Assembly (NCBI GenBank): GCA_020059785.1
Contig: JAGVBL010000078.1
Coordinates: forward strand, 1-6,816
Reading direction: 5' to 3'
DNA: 6,816 bases
DNA from: Ignavibacteriales bacterium
GTDB taxonomy: Bacteria; Bacteroidota; Ignavibacteria; Ignavibacteriales; Melioribacteraceae
Part shown: positions 1 to 6,540 of the stretch, piece by piece
Numbering within the stretch: position 1 is the stretch's first letter
Layout of the letters: every line of letters begins with the position of its first letter
Translations under genes and position numbers: made by a program
The notes under the pieces: generated by a model
What the model was told of the DNA's origin: nothing
The model's input: the letters and a program-made list of their open reading frames with translations, nothing else
The model's database searches: none

Positions 1-1
1 A

Positions 2-712
2 ATAATTATTATTCACGGTGCAAATGCTGCAAGAGATGAATTGGCTGAAAAAATAGGTTTCGAGAAAAAAGTTGTTACATCACTTTCAGGTTACGATTCG
101 GTACTTAGCGACGATATTACAATTGATCTGATGATGATGACTTATGCCGGGTTGAAGAATAAAAGAATTGTAGAACTTTGTCAGCAGCACGGTATTAATG
201 CAGTTGGTTTATCGGGTCTGGATGGAAAGGCTATCCAGGGTAAACGTAATAGTGGAATAAAAGTTAGAGAAGGTGGTAAAACTCTTTTACTCAGGGATTA
301 TTCCGGTAAGCCGAAATCAATTAATAAGGGTCTTCTTAATCTGCTGCTCGATAACGGCTATACTCCTGTTTTAAGCGTTCCGCTTATAGACGAAAACAAT
401 TTTGCTATTAATTCCGAAAATGACGATATACTCGCTCTCTTGCAGTTGGAGTTCAATGCGGACAAAGTTATTTCTCTTATAGAAGAGCCAGGATTTCTAC
501 TGGATAAGAACGATCCTTCAACACTTGTTCCTAACCTTTTGAAAGAAGAACTTGAAGCAATGGAACAAAAAGTTGATGGAAGAATGAAAAGAAAAATTCT
601 TGCATTAAGAAAATTATTTGAATCGGGAAACACTACCGTAATTTTAAGCGATGGTAGAACAGAACACCCGATAATTGACGCACTAAATGGAAAGGGGACC
701 ATAATAAAATGA
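2..712 (+). CDS. lysZ: [LysW]-aminoadipate/glutamate kinase LysZ, 5' partial
   Basis: This is an amino-acid kinase of the ArgB/LysZ type. LysZ phosphorylates the side-chain carboxylate of alpha-aminoadipate (or glutamate, in arginine synthesis) while it is held on the carrier protein LysW. The frame is open to the window edge, so the start lies upstream; against a usual length near 265-270 residues, about 30 are missing, including the N-terminal Lys/Gly phosphate motif. Visible residues, numbered from base 2, are HGAN (5-8), GLKNKRIVEL (50-59), GLSGLDG (69-75), INSEND, and near the C-terminus GRMKRK and SDGRTEHP. The last two and GLSGLDG are LysZ hallmarks rather than typical ArgB ones. Two positions are unusual: HGAN replaces the common HGG, and SVLSD stands where Thermus LysZ, as I recall it, has SRLTD. 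The ATGA overlap with lysJ implies translational coupling. N-acetylglutamate kinase is the main alternative; lysine versus arginine synthesis cannot be decided here. Confidence 0.8.
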   Translation: MIIIHGANAARDELAEKIGFEKKVVTSLSGYDSVLSDDITIDLMMMTYAGLKNKRIVELCQQHGINAVGLSGLDGKAIQGKRNSGIKVREGGKTLLLRDYSGKPKSINKGLLNLLLDNGYTPVLSVPLIDENNFAINSENDDILALLQLEFNADKVISLIEEPGFLLDKNDPSTLVPNLLKEELEAMEQKVDGRMKRKILALRKLFESGNTTVILSDGRTEHPIIDALNGKGTIIK

Positions 713-1863
713 AAGATTACAAATCATTAATTGAGCAATATGAAGTTGACGTTTACCCGCGCCGTGATGTAGTACTTGTAAAAGGTAAAGATGCCCGTGT
801 GTGGGATGATAAAGGGAATGAATATATCGATATGGCTGCTGGAATTTCTGTTGCTAACATCGGTCATGCTAACAGTAAAGTTGTTGAAGCTATTTCACAA
901 CAAGCAGCAACACTTATTACATGTCCCAATACATTTTATAATGATGCAAAAGCAATCTTTCTTGAAAAGTTATTCAGTATTGTTCCTAAAAATCTAACCC
1001 GTGCATTTTTAACAAACAGCGGAACAGAAGCAATTGAAGCGGCAATAAAATTCGCACGACTCAATACAAAGAAGACGAAAATAATTGCTGCTATGAAAGG
1101 GTTCCACGGAAGAACATACGGTGCATTAAGTGCAACTTATAAAAAAGAATATCGAGATGGATTTGAACCGCTTGTACCGGGGTTCGATTTCGTTCCTTAT
1201 AATAATTTCGAAAAAATTGTTCAATTAGCAGATGACGATACAGCAGCAATAATTCTTGAACCGATTCAGGGTGAGGGGGGAATTAATATCGGTCAAAAAG
1301 AATATTTCAAGAAAGTTAGACAGCTTTGCAGCGAAAAAAATATTCTTCTCATAATTGATGAGATACAAACCGGTTTCTGTCGCACGGGTAAATTATTTGC
1401 AATAGAACATCTTGGAATTGAAGCAGATATGATGACCCTTGCTAAATCAATTGCAGGGGGTTTCCCTATGGGTGCACTTTTATGTTCCGATAAAATTACT
1501 GTTGAAAAAAGTAAGCACGGTTCTACATTTGGCGGTAATCCACTGGCATGTGCAGCCGGAAACGCTTCAATCGATTTTATGATTGAATCAAAACTTTGGG
1601 AACAAGCAGAAGCTAAAGGGAAATATCTCAAAGAAAAACTTGAAAAACTCTCCCTCTCTAAAATACGAGAAATCAGAATTGTTGGATTAATGATCGGCAT
1701 CGAATTAAAAGAAAAAGTTCAGCCGTATCTGGAAGAATTGTTAAAAAGAAAAATAGTTGCATTACCGGCCGGAACTACTGTACTAAGAATGTTACCGCCT
1801 CTTGTAATAAGCTATGAGGACTTAGATAAAGTAGCTAAGGAATTAGAGGATATATTAAAGTAA
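709..1863 (+). CDS. lysJ: [LysW]-lysine/ornithine aminotransferase LysJ (ArgD-like, class III PLP)
   Basis: This is a class III PLP-dependent aminotransferase of 384 residues, a normal full length. It should use glutamate as amino donor to convert a carrier-bound semialdehyde to the amine, two steps after the kinase LysZ. Motifs in order are NSGTEA (103-108, cofactor phosphate), GFHGRTYG (131-138, aromatic stacking on PLP), EPIQGEGG (184-191), IIDEIQTG with Asp217 contacting the pyridine nitrogen, TLAKSIAGG with the Schiff-base lysine Lys246, GSTFGGNPLA (271-280), and a C-terminal LRMLPPLVIS that resembles Thermus LysJ. The ATG lies inside the lysZ stop (ATGA); upstream there is only a weak, distant purine run (AAAGGGG). 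Pairing with lysZ favours LysJ over plain acetylornithine aminotransferase ArgD, but the families grade into each other and some members are bifunctional. No convincing terminator follows. Confidence 0.82.
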   Translation: MKDYKSLIEQYEVDVYPRRDVVLVKGKDARVWDDKGNEYIDMAAGISVANIGHANSKVVEAISQQAATLITCPNTFYNDAKAIFLEKLFSIVPKNLTRAFLTNSGTEAIEAAIKFARLNTKKTKIIAAMKGFHGRTYGALSATYKKEYRDGFEPLVPGFDFVPYNNFEKIVQLADDDTAAIILEPIQGEGGINIGQKEYFKKVRQLCSEKNILLIIDEIQTGFCRTGKLFAIEHLGIEADMMTLAKSIAGGFPMGALLCSDKITVEKSKHGSTFGGNPLACAAGNASIDFMIESKLWEQAEAKGKYLKEKLEKLSLSKIREIRIVGLMIGIELKEKVQPYLEELLKRKIVALPAGTTVLRMLPPLVISYEDLDKVAKELEDILK

Positions 1864-1933
1864 TTTAGAATTACGGCTCAATCCGGTAAATTAATTTCGT
1901 AATGCTAACAAGATTCTTTGACTTTATAACCCC

Positions 1934-1958
1934 TTTTGGATTATTTTTCAATCCAAAA
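1934..1958. promoter_or_regulatory. perfect 9-bp dyad in the lysJ-nuoA gap, nuoA leader
   Basis: TTTTGGATT (1934-1942) and AATCCAAAA (1950-1958) are exact reverse complements separated by a 7-base loop. The right arm ends 16 bases before the preferred nuoA ATG. It could be an operator for the nuo operon, a leader hairpin, or a weak terminator for lysJ. A terminator is the least likely, because the stem is AT-rich and no clean T-run follows. It does not match the FNR, Rex or Fur operator consensus sequences as I know them. The dyad is plain in the sequence; its role is unknown. Confidence 0.45.
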
Positions 1959-1974
1959 TTATTCCGTTATTGAT

Positions 1975-2343
1975 ATGATTCTTAATTACATACCTATTTT
2001 TTTAGTCCTTTTAGTTGCAGCCGTAATTGCCGGGGCTATTGTATATTCTTCCAAATTATTCGGTCCATACAGACCCAATAAAATAAAGCAGCTTTCCTAC
2101 GAAAGCGGTAAAAATCCAGTTGGTACTACCCATGAACGAATTTCAATTAAATATTATCTTGTTGCAATGCTCTTTATCATTTTTGATATAGAGGTAATTT
2201 ATGTTTATCCATGGGCAGTGCAATTCAAATCCCTTTATGCCGAATTTGGAATTTTTGCATTTATACCGATGTTTATATTCTTAGTTGTACTCGAACTTGG
2301 ATTCCTTTATATCTTTGCGAAAGGAGGGTTAAAATGGGATTAG
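1975..2343 (+). CDS. nuoA: NADH-quinone oxidoreductase subunit A (NuoA)
   Basis: This is the small membrane-arm subunit of complex I, next to the quinone pocket (ND3 homologue). From ATG 1975 it has 122 residues, within the family range. There are three hydrophobic segments, at about 5-25, 58-80 and 91-115. Between the first two is the conserved loop YRPNKIKQLSYESGKNPVG, with YESG in place of the YECG of mitochondrial ND3; Ser here is common in bacteria. The second helix carries FDIEV with the conserved acidic pair Asp71 and Glu73. A TTG at 1936 in the same frame would add 13 polar residues. ATG 1975 is preferred because MILNYIPIFL looks like a normal NuoA N-terminus and the TTG start would place the leader dyad inside the coding region. 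Neither start has a Shine-Dalgarno sequence. The 3' end overlaps nuoB by 10 bases. Confidence 0.88.
   Translation: MILNYIPIFLVLLVAAVIAGAIVYSSKLFGPYRPNKIKQLSYESGKNPVGTTHERISIKYYLVAMLFIIFDIEVIYVYPWAVQFKSLYAEFGIFAFIPMFIFLVVLELGFLYIFAKGGLKWD
2321..2328 (+). promoter_or_regulatory. strong ribosome binding site of nuoB inside nuoA
   Basis: AAGGAGGG ends 5 bases before the nuoB ATG at 2334 and lies within the last codons of nuoA (Ala-Lys-Gly-Gly). It is the only near-perfect Shine-Dalgarno sequence among the seven starts visible in the window. It fixes the nuoB start at 2334 rather than at the in-frame ATG at 2211, which would run through most of the nuoA 3' half. Confidence 0.75.
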
Positions 2344-2852
2344 AAGCTAAATTACAACAGGATGGATTTATAACTACAACAATAGATTCAATTATTGCGT
2401 GGGCGCGTAAAAGTTCTGTTTGGCCTATGCCGATGGGAATATCATGTTGTGCAATTGAAATGATTGCCGCTGCAGACCCCAAATACGATTTAGCACGGTT
2501 CGGTTCCGAAGTAATGCGTTTTACTCCACGTCAATGCGACCTTATGATTGTTGCTGGAACTGTTACATATAAAATGGCTCAGGTTGTAAGAAGAATCTAC
2601 GATCAGATGCCTGAACCCAAGTGGGTTATTGCAATGGGCGCATGTACTTCATCTGGAGGAATGTACCGTTCATATTCTGTTGTTCAGGGGATTGATCAAT
2701 TTCTTCCGGTTGATGTTTATACTGCCGGTTGTCCGCCAAGACCAGAAAATTTAATTAATGCTGTTATGACTATTCAACAGAAAATATCTAAAACCAGGGC
2801 AAGAGATTTTCAGGATCAGCCTTTTGATAATACTATAATTACAAATAACTGA
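2334..2852 (+). CDS. nuoB: NADH-quinone oxidoreductase subunit B (NuoB)
   Basis: NuoB (PSST/Nqo6 homologue) is the peripheral subunit that holds the terminal [4Fe-4S] cluster N2, which passes electrons to quinone. The protein has 172 residues. All four N2 ligands are present: the tandem pair Cys38-Cys39 in GISCCAIEM, Cys104 in MGACTSSGGM and Cys133 in AGCPPRPE. The spacings from Cys39 to Cys104 (65) and Cys104 to Cys133 (29) equal those of the E. coli protein as I recall them. Other conserved stretches are ARFGSEVMRFTPRQCD (54-69) and VDVYTAGCPPRPENL. The N-terminus is short, without an extended leader, and the C-terminus has a short polar tail. The start at 2334 is set by AAGGAGGG just upstream and by family length. 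One base separates its stop from nuoC. Confidence 0.96.
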   Translation: MGLEAKLQQDGFITTTIDSIIAWARKSSVWPMPMGISCCAIEMIAAADPKYDLARFGSEVMRFTPRQCDLMIVAGTVTYKMAQVVRRIYDQMPEPKWVIAMGACTSSGGMYRSYSVVQGIDQFLPVDVYTAGCPPRPENLINAVMTIQQKISKTRARDFQDQPFDNTIITNN

Positions 2853-2853
2853 T

Positions 2854-3345
2854 ATGGAAATGAAAGAACTTATTGTAGAAAAATTAAAAAAGAATTTTGG
2901 TGAGTTTGTTCAGGAAGTTACCGATTTCAGAAACGATCTTTCGATTACCATTGCAAGTAATAAAATAGTTGATGTTGCTAAAATTCTTAAAGAAGATCCC
3001 GAACTTGAATTTGTTATGTGCAAAGATGTAACAGCTATTGATTGGGCTACGCGTAAAAACAGATTTACGGTTGTCTATCATATCTATTCATTTAAGAACA
3101 ATATTACTCTGCGGATTAAAGCCAATATTGCAGAAGAGAGTCCGGCTATCGAGTCCGTTACTTCTGTATGGCCCAGTGCTAACTGGTATGAGCGGGAAAC
3201 ATATGATATGTATGGAATAGTATTTAAGAATCATCCTGATTTAAGAAGAATGTATATGCCTGAAGGATTCCAGTATCATCCATTAAGAAAAGAATTCCCG
3301 GTATTAGGCATACCCGGTTCATTGCCATTACCCGGGAAAATTTAA
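2854..3345 (+). CDS. nuoC: NADH-quinone oxidoreductase subunit C (NuoC, 30-kDa type)
   Basis: NuoC is a cofactor-free subunit of the quinone-connecting module that packs against NuoD and NuoB. The protein has 163 residues, the usual size of a stand-alone bacterial NuoC. The diagnostic 30-kDa signature is present as WYERETYDMYGIVF (111-124), followed by HPDLRRMYMPEGFQYHPLRK with the conserved Asp-Leu-Arg-Arg. The gene is separate from nuoD, unlike the fused nuoCD of E. coli. The start could be ATG 2854 or ATG 2860, two codons later; neither has a Shine-Dalgarno sequence. The first sits one base after the nuoB stop and is preferred. Three bases separate its stop from the nuoD start. Confidence 0.95.
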   Translation: MEMKELIVEKLKKNFGEFVQEVTDFRNDLSITIASNKIVDVAKILKEDPELEFVMCKDVTAIDWATRKNRFTVVYHIYSFKNNITLRIKANIAEESPAIESVTSVWPSANWYERETYDMYGIVFKNHPDLRRMYMPEGFQYHPLRKEFPVLGIPGSLPLPGKI

Positions 3346-3348
3346 TTT

Positions 3349-4599
3349 ATGGAACAAAGACCTACAGTATATTCCGACGAAAAACTTTTTAAGAAACTCC
3401 TCGAAGATAAGAACATCACTATTGAAGATGCTCTTGAAAATGAGATGGTAATTAATATGGGTCCCCAGCACCCGGCTACTCATGGAGTATTACGACTTGT
3501 ACTTAGACTTGATGGAGAAACAGTTCTTTCTGCTTTACCCGAACTTGGTTATTTGCACCGCGGATATGAAAAGATGGCAGAGGAAATGAGTTATATTGAA
3601 TTTATTCCTCACACAGACCGGCTCGATTACACCGGAACTATGTGCAATAATGTTGCATATGTTTTAGCAGTTGAAAAACTATTAGGTATCGAAGCACCAA
3701 AACGTGCTCAATACATTAGAATGATGATTGCAGAATTATCCCGTCTTGCTGCTCACATGGTAGCAATCGGAACTTATGCAATGGATGTTGGTGCGGTTAC
3801 AATGGTAATGTGGACATTCCGTGAAAGGGAAAAGATACAGGATATTTTTGATCGCCTTGCCGGTGCAAGATTTACAACAAGCTATACAAGAATTGGCGGT
3901 GTTGCTTCCGATGCTGATTCTGTAACGCTTAAAATGGTTCGCGATTTTCTGGATCAGTTCCATTCCGCTCTGGATGAGATGGATAAACTTCTCCTCAGCA
4001 ATAAAATTTTTATTGATAGATTAGAAGGTATTGGTGTTCTTTCTAAAGAAGATGCTATTGCTCTCGGTATAACCGGTCCTAATCTTCGAGCGTCAGGCGT
4101 TGAATATGATGTACGAAGAGCAAAACCGTATCTGTTTTATAATGAAATGGATTTTAAAATTCCTACTTACACAGATGGAGATTGCTTAGCAAGATACTGG
4201 CTTAGAGGTGATGAAGTTAGAGAAAGTGTTAAAATTCTATATCAGATTTTAGATAAGATGCCGCAAGGTGAAATTTTAGCAAACGAACCGAAACATACAC
4301 TTGCTCATAAAGCAGAAATTTATACCAAGATGGAAGAACTGATTCATGATTTTATGATTATAAATTATGGAATCAATCCTCCTGTTGGCGATGTATTTTT
4401 CTCTGCCGAAAATCCGAAAGGGGAATTAGGATTTTATATTGTGAGCAACGGTTCGGGTCATCCATGGAAGATGAAGATAAGATCACCATCGTTCTGTAAT
4501 CTTCAGGCTATTGCCCAGCTCTGTAAAGGCGCAATGATTTCTGATGTAATTGCTATTATTGGAAGTTTAGACCCTGTAATGGGAGAAGCGGATAAGTGA
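3349..4599 (+). CDS. nuoD: NADH-quinone oxidoreductase subunit D (NuoD, 49-kDa type)
   Basis: NuoD forms, with NuoB, the quinone-reduction pocket of complex I and descends from the NiFe-hydrogenase large subunit. The protein is full length at 416 residues. Conserved stretches are INMGPQHPATHGVLRL (35-50), GYLHRGYEKMAE (67-78), HTDRLDYTG (88-96), a central GARFTTSYTRIGGVASD (172-188), GVEYDVRRAKPY (250-261), and the C-terminal GELGFYIVSNGSGHPWKMK and IGSLDPVMGEADK. By homology His45 and Tyr94 are the residues that contact the quinone head group. The four hydrogenase Ni-Fe cysteines are absent, as expected for NuoD, so this is not an energy-converting hydrogenase. The final residue is Lys where Arg is usual, a mild change. 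A tandem hexamer repeat starts 11 bases after the stop. Confidence 0.97.
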   Translation: MEQRPTVYSDEKLFKKLLEDKNITIEDALENEMVINMGPQHPATHGVLRLVLRLDGETVLSALPELGYLHRGYEKMAEEMSYIEFIPHTDRLDYTGTMCNNVAYVLAVEKLLGIEAPKRAQYIRMMIAELSRLAAHMVAIGTYAMDVGAVTMVMWTFREREKIQDIFDRLAGARFTTSYTRIGGVASDADSVTLKMVRDFLDQFHSALDEMDKLLLSNKIFIDRLEGIGVLSKEDAIALGITGPNLRASGVEYDVRRAKPYLFYNEMDFKIPTYTDGDCLARYWLRGDEVRESVKILYQILDKMPQGEILANEPKHTLAHKAEIYTKMEELIHDFMIINYGINPPVGDVFFSAENPKGELGFYIVSNGSGHPWKMKIRSPSFCNLQAIAQLCKGAMISDVIAIIGSLDPVMGEADK

Positions 4600-4610
4600 T
4601 CATTAAACTT

Positions 4611-4688
4611 GAGCATGATCAAGAGCAAGAACAAGATCAAGAGCAAGATCAAGAGCAAGAGCAAGAGCAAGAGCAAGATCAAGATTAA
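4611..4688 (+). repeat. 13 tandem hexamers, consensus GA(G/T)CAA, in the nuoD-nuoE gap
   Basis: Thirteen consecutive 6-base units fill most of the 121-base gap. In order they are GAGCAT, GATCAA, GAGCAA, GAACAA, GATCAA, GAGCAA, GATCAA, four GAGCAA, GATCAA and GATTAA. Variation is almost confined to the third base (G or T), while both ends of the array are degenerate, as expected for an array grown by slippage. Four units carry GATC. Read in phase the units would encode alternating Glu/Asp and Gln and end in TAA (4686-4688). The only possible start is a GTG at 4596 that overlaps the nuoD stop. I treat it as a non-coding tandem repeat. Confidence 0.9.
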
Positions 4689-4720
4689 TAGAAATATTTA
4701 ATTAAATCCAGATAAGTATT

Positions 4721-5194
4721 ATGACATTCAAATTCACAGAAGAAAATTTAGCAAGGATTGATAAAGCGCGTAAAAAATATCCGACAGCACTCGCTGCTGT
4801 AATGGATACAGTATATATCGCTCAGGAACAGAATGGATATATAAGCACAGAAGTAATGGAAGAAATTGCTAATGTTCTTGGAATTGATAAAGTAAATGTG
4901 CTTAGTGTTGTTACATTCTATACAATGTATCATACTAAACCGATGGGTAAATATCACGTCCAGGTATGTACCAATGTTTCTTGTATGCTGCGCGGTGCTT
5001 ATGAATTATGGGATAGAGTAAAAAATAAATTAGGTATTGATAATATGCAGGTAACCGCAGACGGAAAATTTTCTCTGGAAGAAGTTGAATGTATGGGCGC
5101 TTGCGGGTATGCTCCAATGATTTCAGTAAATGAAGATTATTACGAAAATCTAACTAAAGAAAAAGTTGAAGAAATTCTGGAATCCTTAATATAA
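4721..5194 (+). CDS. nuoE: NADH-quinone oxidoreductase subunit E (NuoE, 24-kDa type)
   Basis: NuoE is a thioredoxin-fold subunit of the NADH-oxidising module and carries the [2Fe-2S] cluster N1a close to the FMN of NuoF. The protein has 157 residues, a typical length. The four ligands are in place: Cys83 and Cys88 (C-X4-C in VCTNVSC), and Cys124 and Cys128 (C-X3-C in ECMGACGYAPM). The N-terminal helical domain includes YPTALAAVMDTVYIAQEQNGY and VVTFYTMY, both family signatures. No Shine-Dalgarno sequence precedes ATG 4721; the upstream region is A/T-rich and lies 32 bases after the hexamer array. The stop overlaps the nuoF ATG by one base (TAATG). Similar subunits occur in NAD-linked formate dehydrogenases and hydrogenases, but the nuoABCD neighbours point to complex I. 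Confidence 0.95.
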   Translation: MTFKFTEENLARIDKARKKYPTALAAVMDTVYIAQEQNGYISTEVMEEIANVLGIDKVNVLSVVTFYTMYHTKPMGKYHVQVCTNVSCMLRGAYELWDRVKNKLGIDNMQVTADGKFSLEEVECMGACGYAPMISVNEDYYENLTKEKVEEILESLI

Positions 5195-6516
5195 TGGAAA
5201 GAATTGTTCTACCCGGAATACCGGATCTAAATCAAATTGAAGTATATCTTTCTAACGGCGGTTTCGAAGCGGCAAAGAAAGCTTTAACCCAAACACCAGA
5301 TGATGTAATTGATCAGGTTAAAAAGTCAGGTTTACGCGGAAGAGGCGGAGCTGCATTTCTAACTGGTTTGAAATGGAGCTTTATGCCGAAGTCAACAAAT
5401 TTGCCAAAGTATCTCTGCATAAATGGTGATGAAAGTGAACCGGGTTCATTTAAGGATAGACAGGTTTTTGAGGATAATCCGTTTCAACTTATCGAAGGTG
5501 CGATAATAACATGTTATGCTATCGGTGCAAAGGTTGCGTATTTATATATCCGCGGAGAATATCATAAGTGGATTAAGCTGATGCAGAAAGCCGTTGATAC
5601 AGCGTATGAACGCGGTTATCTCGGCGAAAAAATGAAATCGACTTTCGGTACTGACTTCAGCTGCGACTTATATATTCATAAAGGTGCCGGTGCTTATATA
5701 TGCGGCGAAGAGTCGTCATTAATGAATTCTATCGAAGGTCATCGTGGTTACCCGCGTGTTAAACCTCCGTTCCCGGCTCAAAAAGGTTTATGGGGATGCC
5801 CAACCACAATTAATAATGTAGAGACAATAACAAATGTCCCTCCGATAATTTCCAAAGGATGGGAATGGTTTTCTAAAATAGGCGCACCGAAGCATCCCGG
5901 TACATTGTTATACGGAATAAGTGGACATGTTAATAAACCGGGTGTTTATGAATATCCTACTGGAATGCTTTTAACGGAATTGATTTATGAAGTTGCCGGT
6001 GGCGTTCCCGGAAATAAAAAAATTAAATGTGTTATACCGGGCGGTTCTTCTATGCCTCCATTACGCGGAGATAAACTTGAAGGTGTAAGAATGGACGCCG
6101 AATCGTTAAAGGAAGCTGGATCTGCAGTAGGTACTGCTGGTATTATGGTTATGGATGAAGATACGAATCTATTAAAGGTATTAATCCGTATTGCACATTT
6201 TTATCATCACGAAAGCTGCGGTCAGTGCACTCCATGCCGTGAAGGAACCGGATGGATGGAAAAAACACTTCATAGAATTTTAGAAGGACATGGTACATCG
6301 AAGGATCTCGATCTATTGATAAGTGTTGCAAATAATATTGAAGGCAATACAATTTGTGCCCTTGGTGATGCCGCCGCATGGCCGGTTAAATTTATGATTG
6401 AAAGATTCAGAGATGAATTTGAAACTTATGTTAAGAAGGATGTTACTATTCCGGTTCCTAATAAAGTCCACTCGATGAGGCAGACTACCGTACCGCTTGC
6501 AGATATACAAAAGTAA
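5194..6516 (+). CDS. nuoF: NADH-quinone oxidoreductase subunit F (NuoF, 51-kDa type)
   Basis: NuoF is the NADH-binding flavoprotein: it takes hydride from NADH to FMN and hands electrons to cluster N3. The protein is full length at 440 residues. In order it shows the glycine-rich nucleotide-binding GLRGRGGAAFLTGLKWSF (46-63), the FMN-binding NGDESEPGSFKDR (77-89), GAGAYICGEESSLMNSIEG (164-182), PRVKPPFPAQKGLWGCPT, a SLBB-like stretch around LLYGISGHVNKPGVYE, and the N3 [4Fe-4S] ligands Cys342, Cys345, Cys348 (SCGQCTPC) and Cys388 (TICALGD). It lacks the N- and C-terminal ferredoxin extensions of HydB/HoxF-type hydrogenase subunits, so it is a plain NuoF. The start shares one base with the nuoE stop. 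A strong terminator follows, and nuoG, the usual next gene, is absent. Confidence 0.97.
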   Translation: MERIVLPGIPDLNQIEVYLSNGGFEAAKKALTQTPDDVIDQVKKSGLRGRGGAAFLTGLKWSFMPKSTNLPKYLCINGDESEPGSFKDRQVFEDNPFQLIEGAIITCYAIGAKVAYLYIRGEYHKWIKLMQKAVDTAYERGYLGEKMKSTFGTDFSCDLYIHKGAGAYICGEESSLMNSIEGHRGYPRVKPPFPAQKGLWGCPTTINNVETITNVPPIISKGWEWFSKIGAPKHPGTLLYGISGHVNKPGVYEYPTGMLLTELIYEVAGGVPGNKKIKCVIPGGSSMPPLRGDKLEGVRMDAESLKEAGSAVGTAGIMVMDEDTNLLKVLIRIAHFYHHESCGQCTPCREGTGWMEKTLHRILEGHGTSKDLDLLISVANNIEGNTICALGDAAAWPVKFMIERFRDEFETYVKKDVTIPVPNKVHSMRQTTVPLADIQK

Positions 6517-6518
6517 AA

Positions 6519-6540
6519 TTTTACAATATTGATTGTAAAA
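6519..6540. other. AT-rich perfect hairpin just after nuoF
   Basis: TTTTACAAT (6519-6527) and ATTGTAAAA (6532-6540) are exact reverse complements around the loop ATTG. The dyad begins two bases after the nuoF stop codon. Its last four A residues are also the first four bases of the terminator stem that follows, so the two complete stems cannot form together. Confidence 0.6.

Noticed and set aside
41..712. TTG at 41 as the true start of lysZ
   Set aside because: The frame stays open to the window edge and the codons before it (IIIIHGANAARDE) match the conserved kinase core, so the gene is 5' truncated by the window.
1293..1700. Minus-strand open frames within lysJ and the nuo genes
   Set aside because: They lie opposite strongly conserved coding sequence, have no recognisable motifs, and are shadows of the + strand genes.
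1871..1889. Terminator for lysJ
   Set aside because: The stem TTACGG / CCGGTAA has a bulge, is short, and is not followed by a T-run.
1892..1923. Promoter for nuoA (TAATTTCG as a Bacteroidota-like -7 box, or TTGACT at 1918 as a -35 box)
   Set aside because: The first has one mismatch to TAnnTTTG and no partner box at proper distance; the second lacks a good -10. In DNA this AT-rich, such matches are expected by chance.
1936..1974. TTG start for nuoA adding 13 residues
   Set aside because: There is no ribosome binding site, the added residues are polar and not typical of NuoA, and the segment coincides with the inverted repeat. It cannot be excluded outright.
2211..2333. N-terminal extension of NuoB by 41 residues from ATG 2211
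   Set aside because: It would overlap the nuoA 3' half out of frame, its residues do not resemble NuoB, and ATG 2334 has a near-perfect ribosome binding site and gives the normal length.
3349..4599. NiFe-hydrogenase large subunit or energy-converting hydrogenase instead of NuoD
   Set aside because: The paired CxxC metal ligands are missing and the quinone-site HPATHG and neighbouring nuoA/B/C/E/F identify complex I.
4611..4688. CRISPR array
   Set aside because: The units are 6 bases with no spacers; it is a simple tandem repeat.
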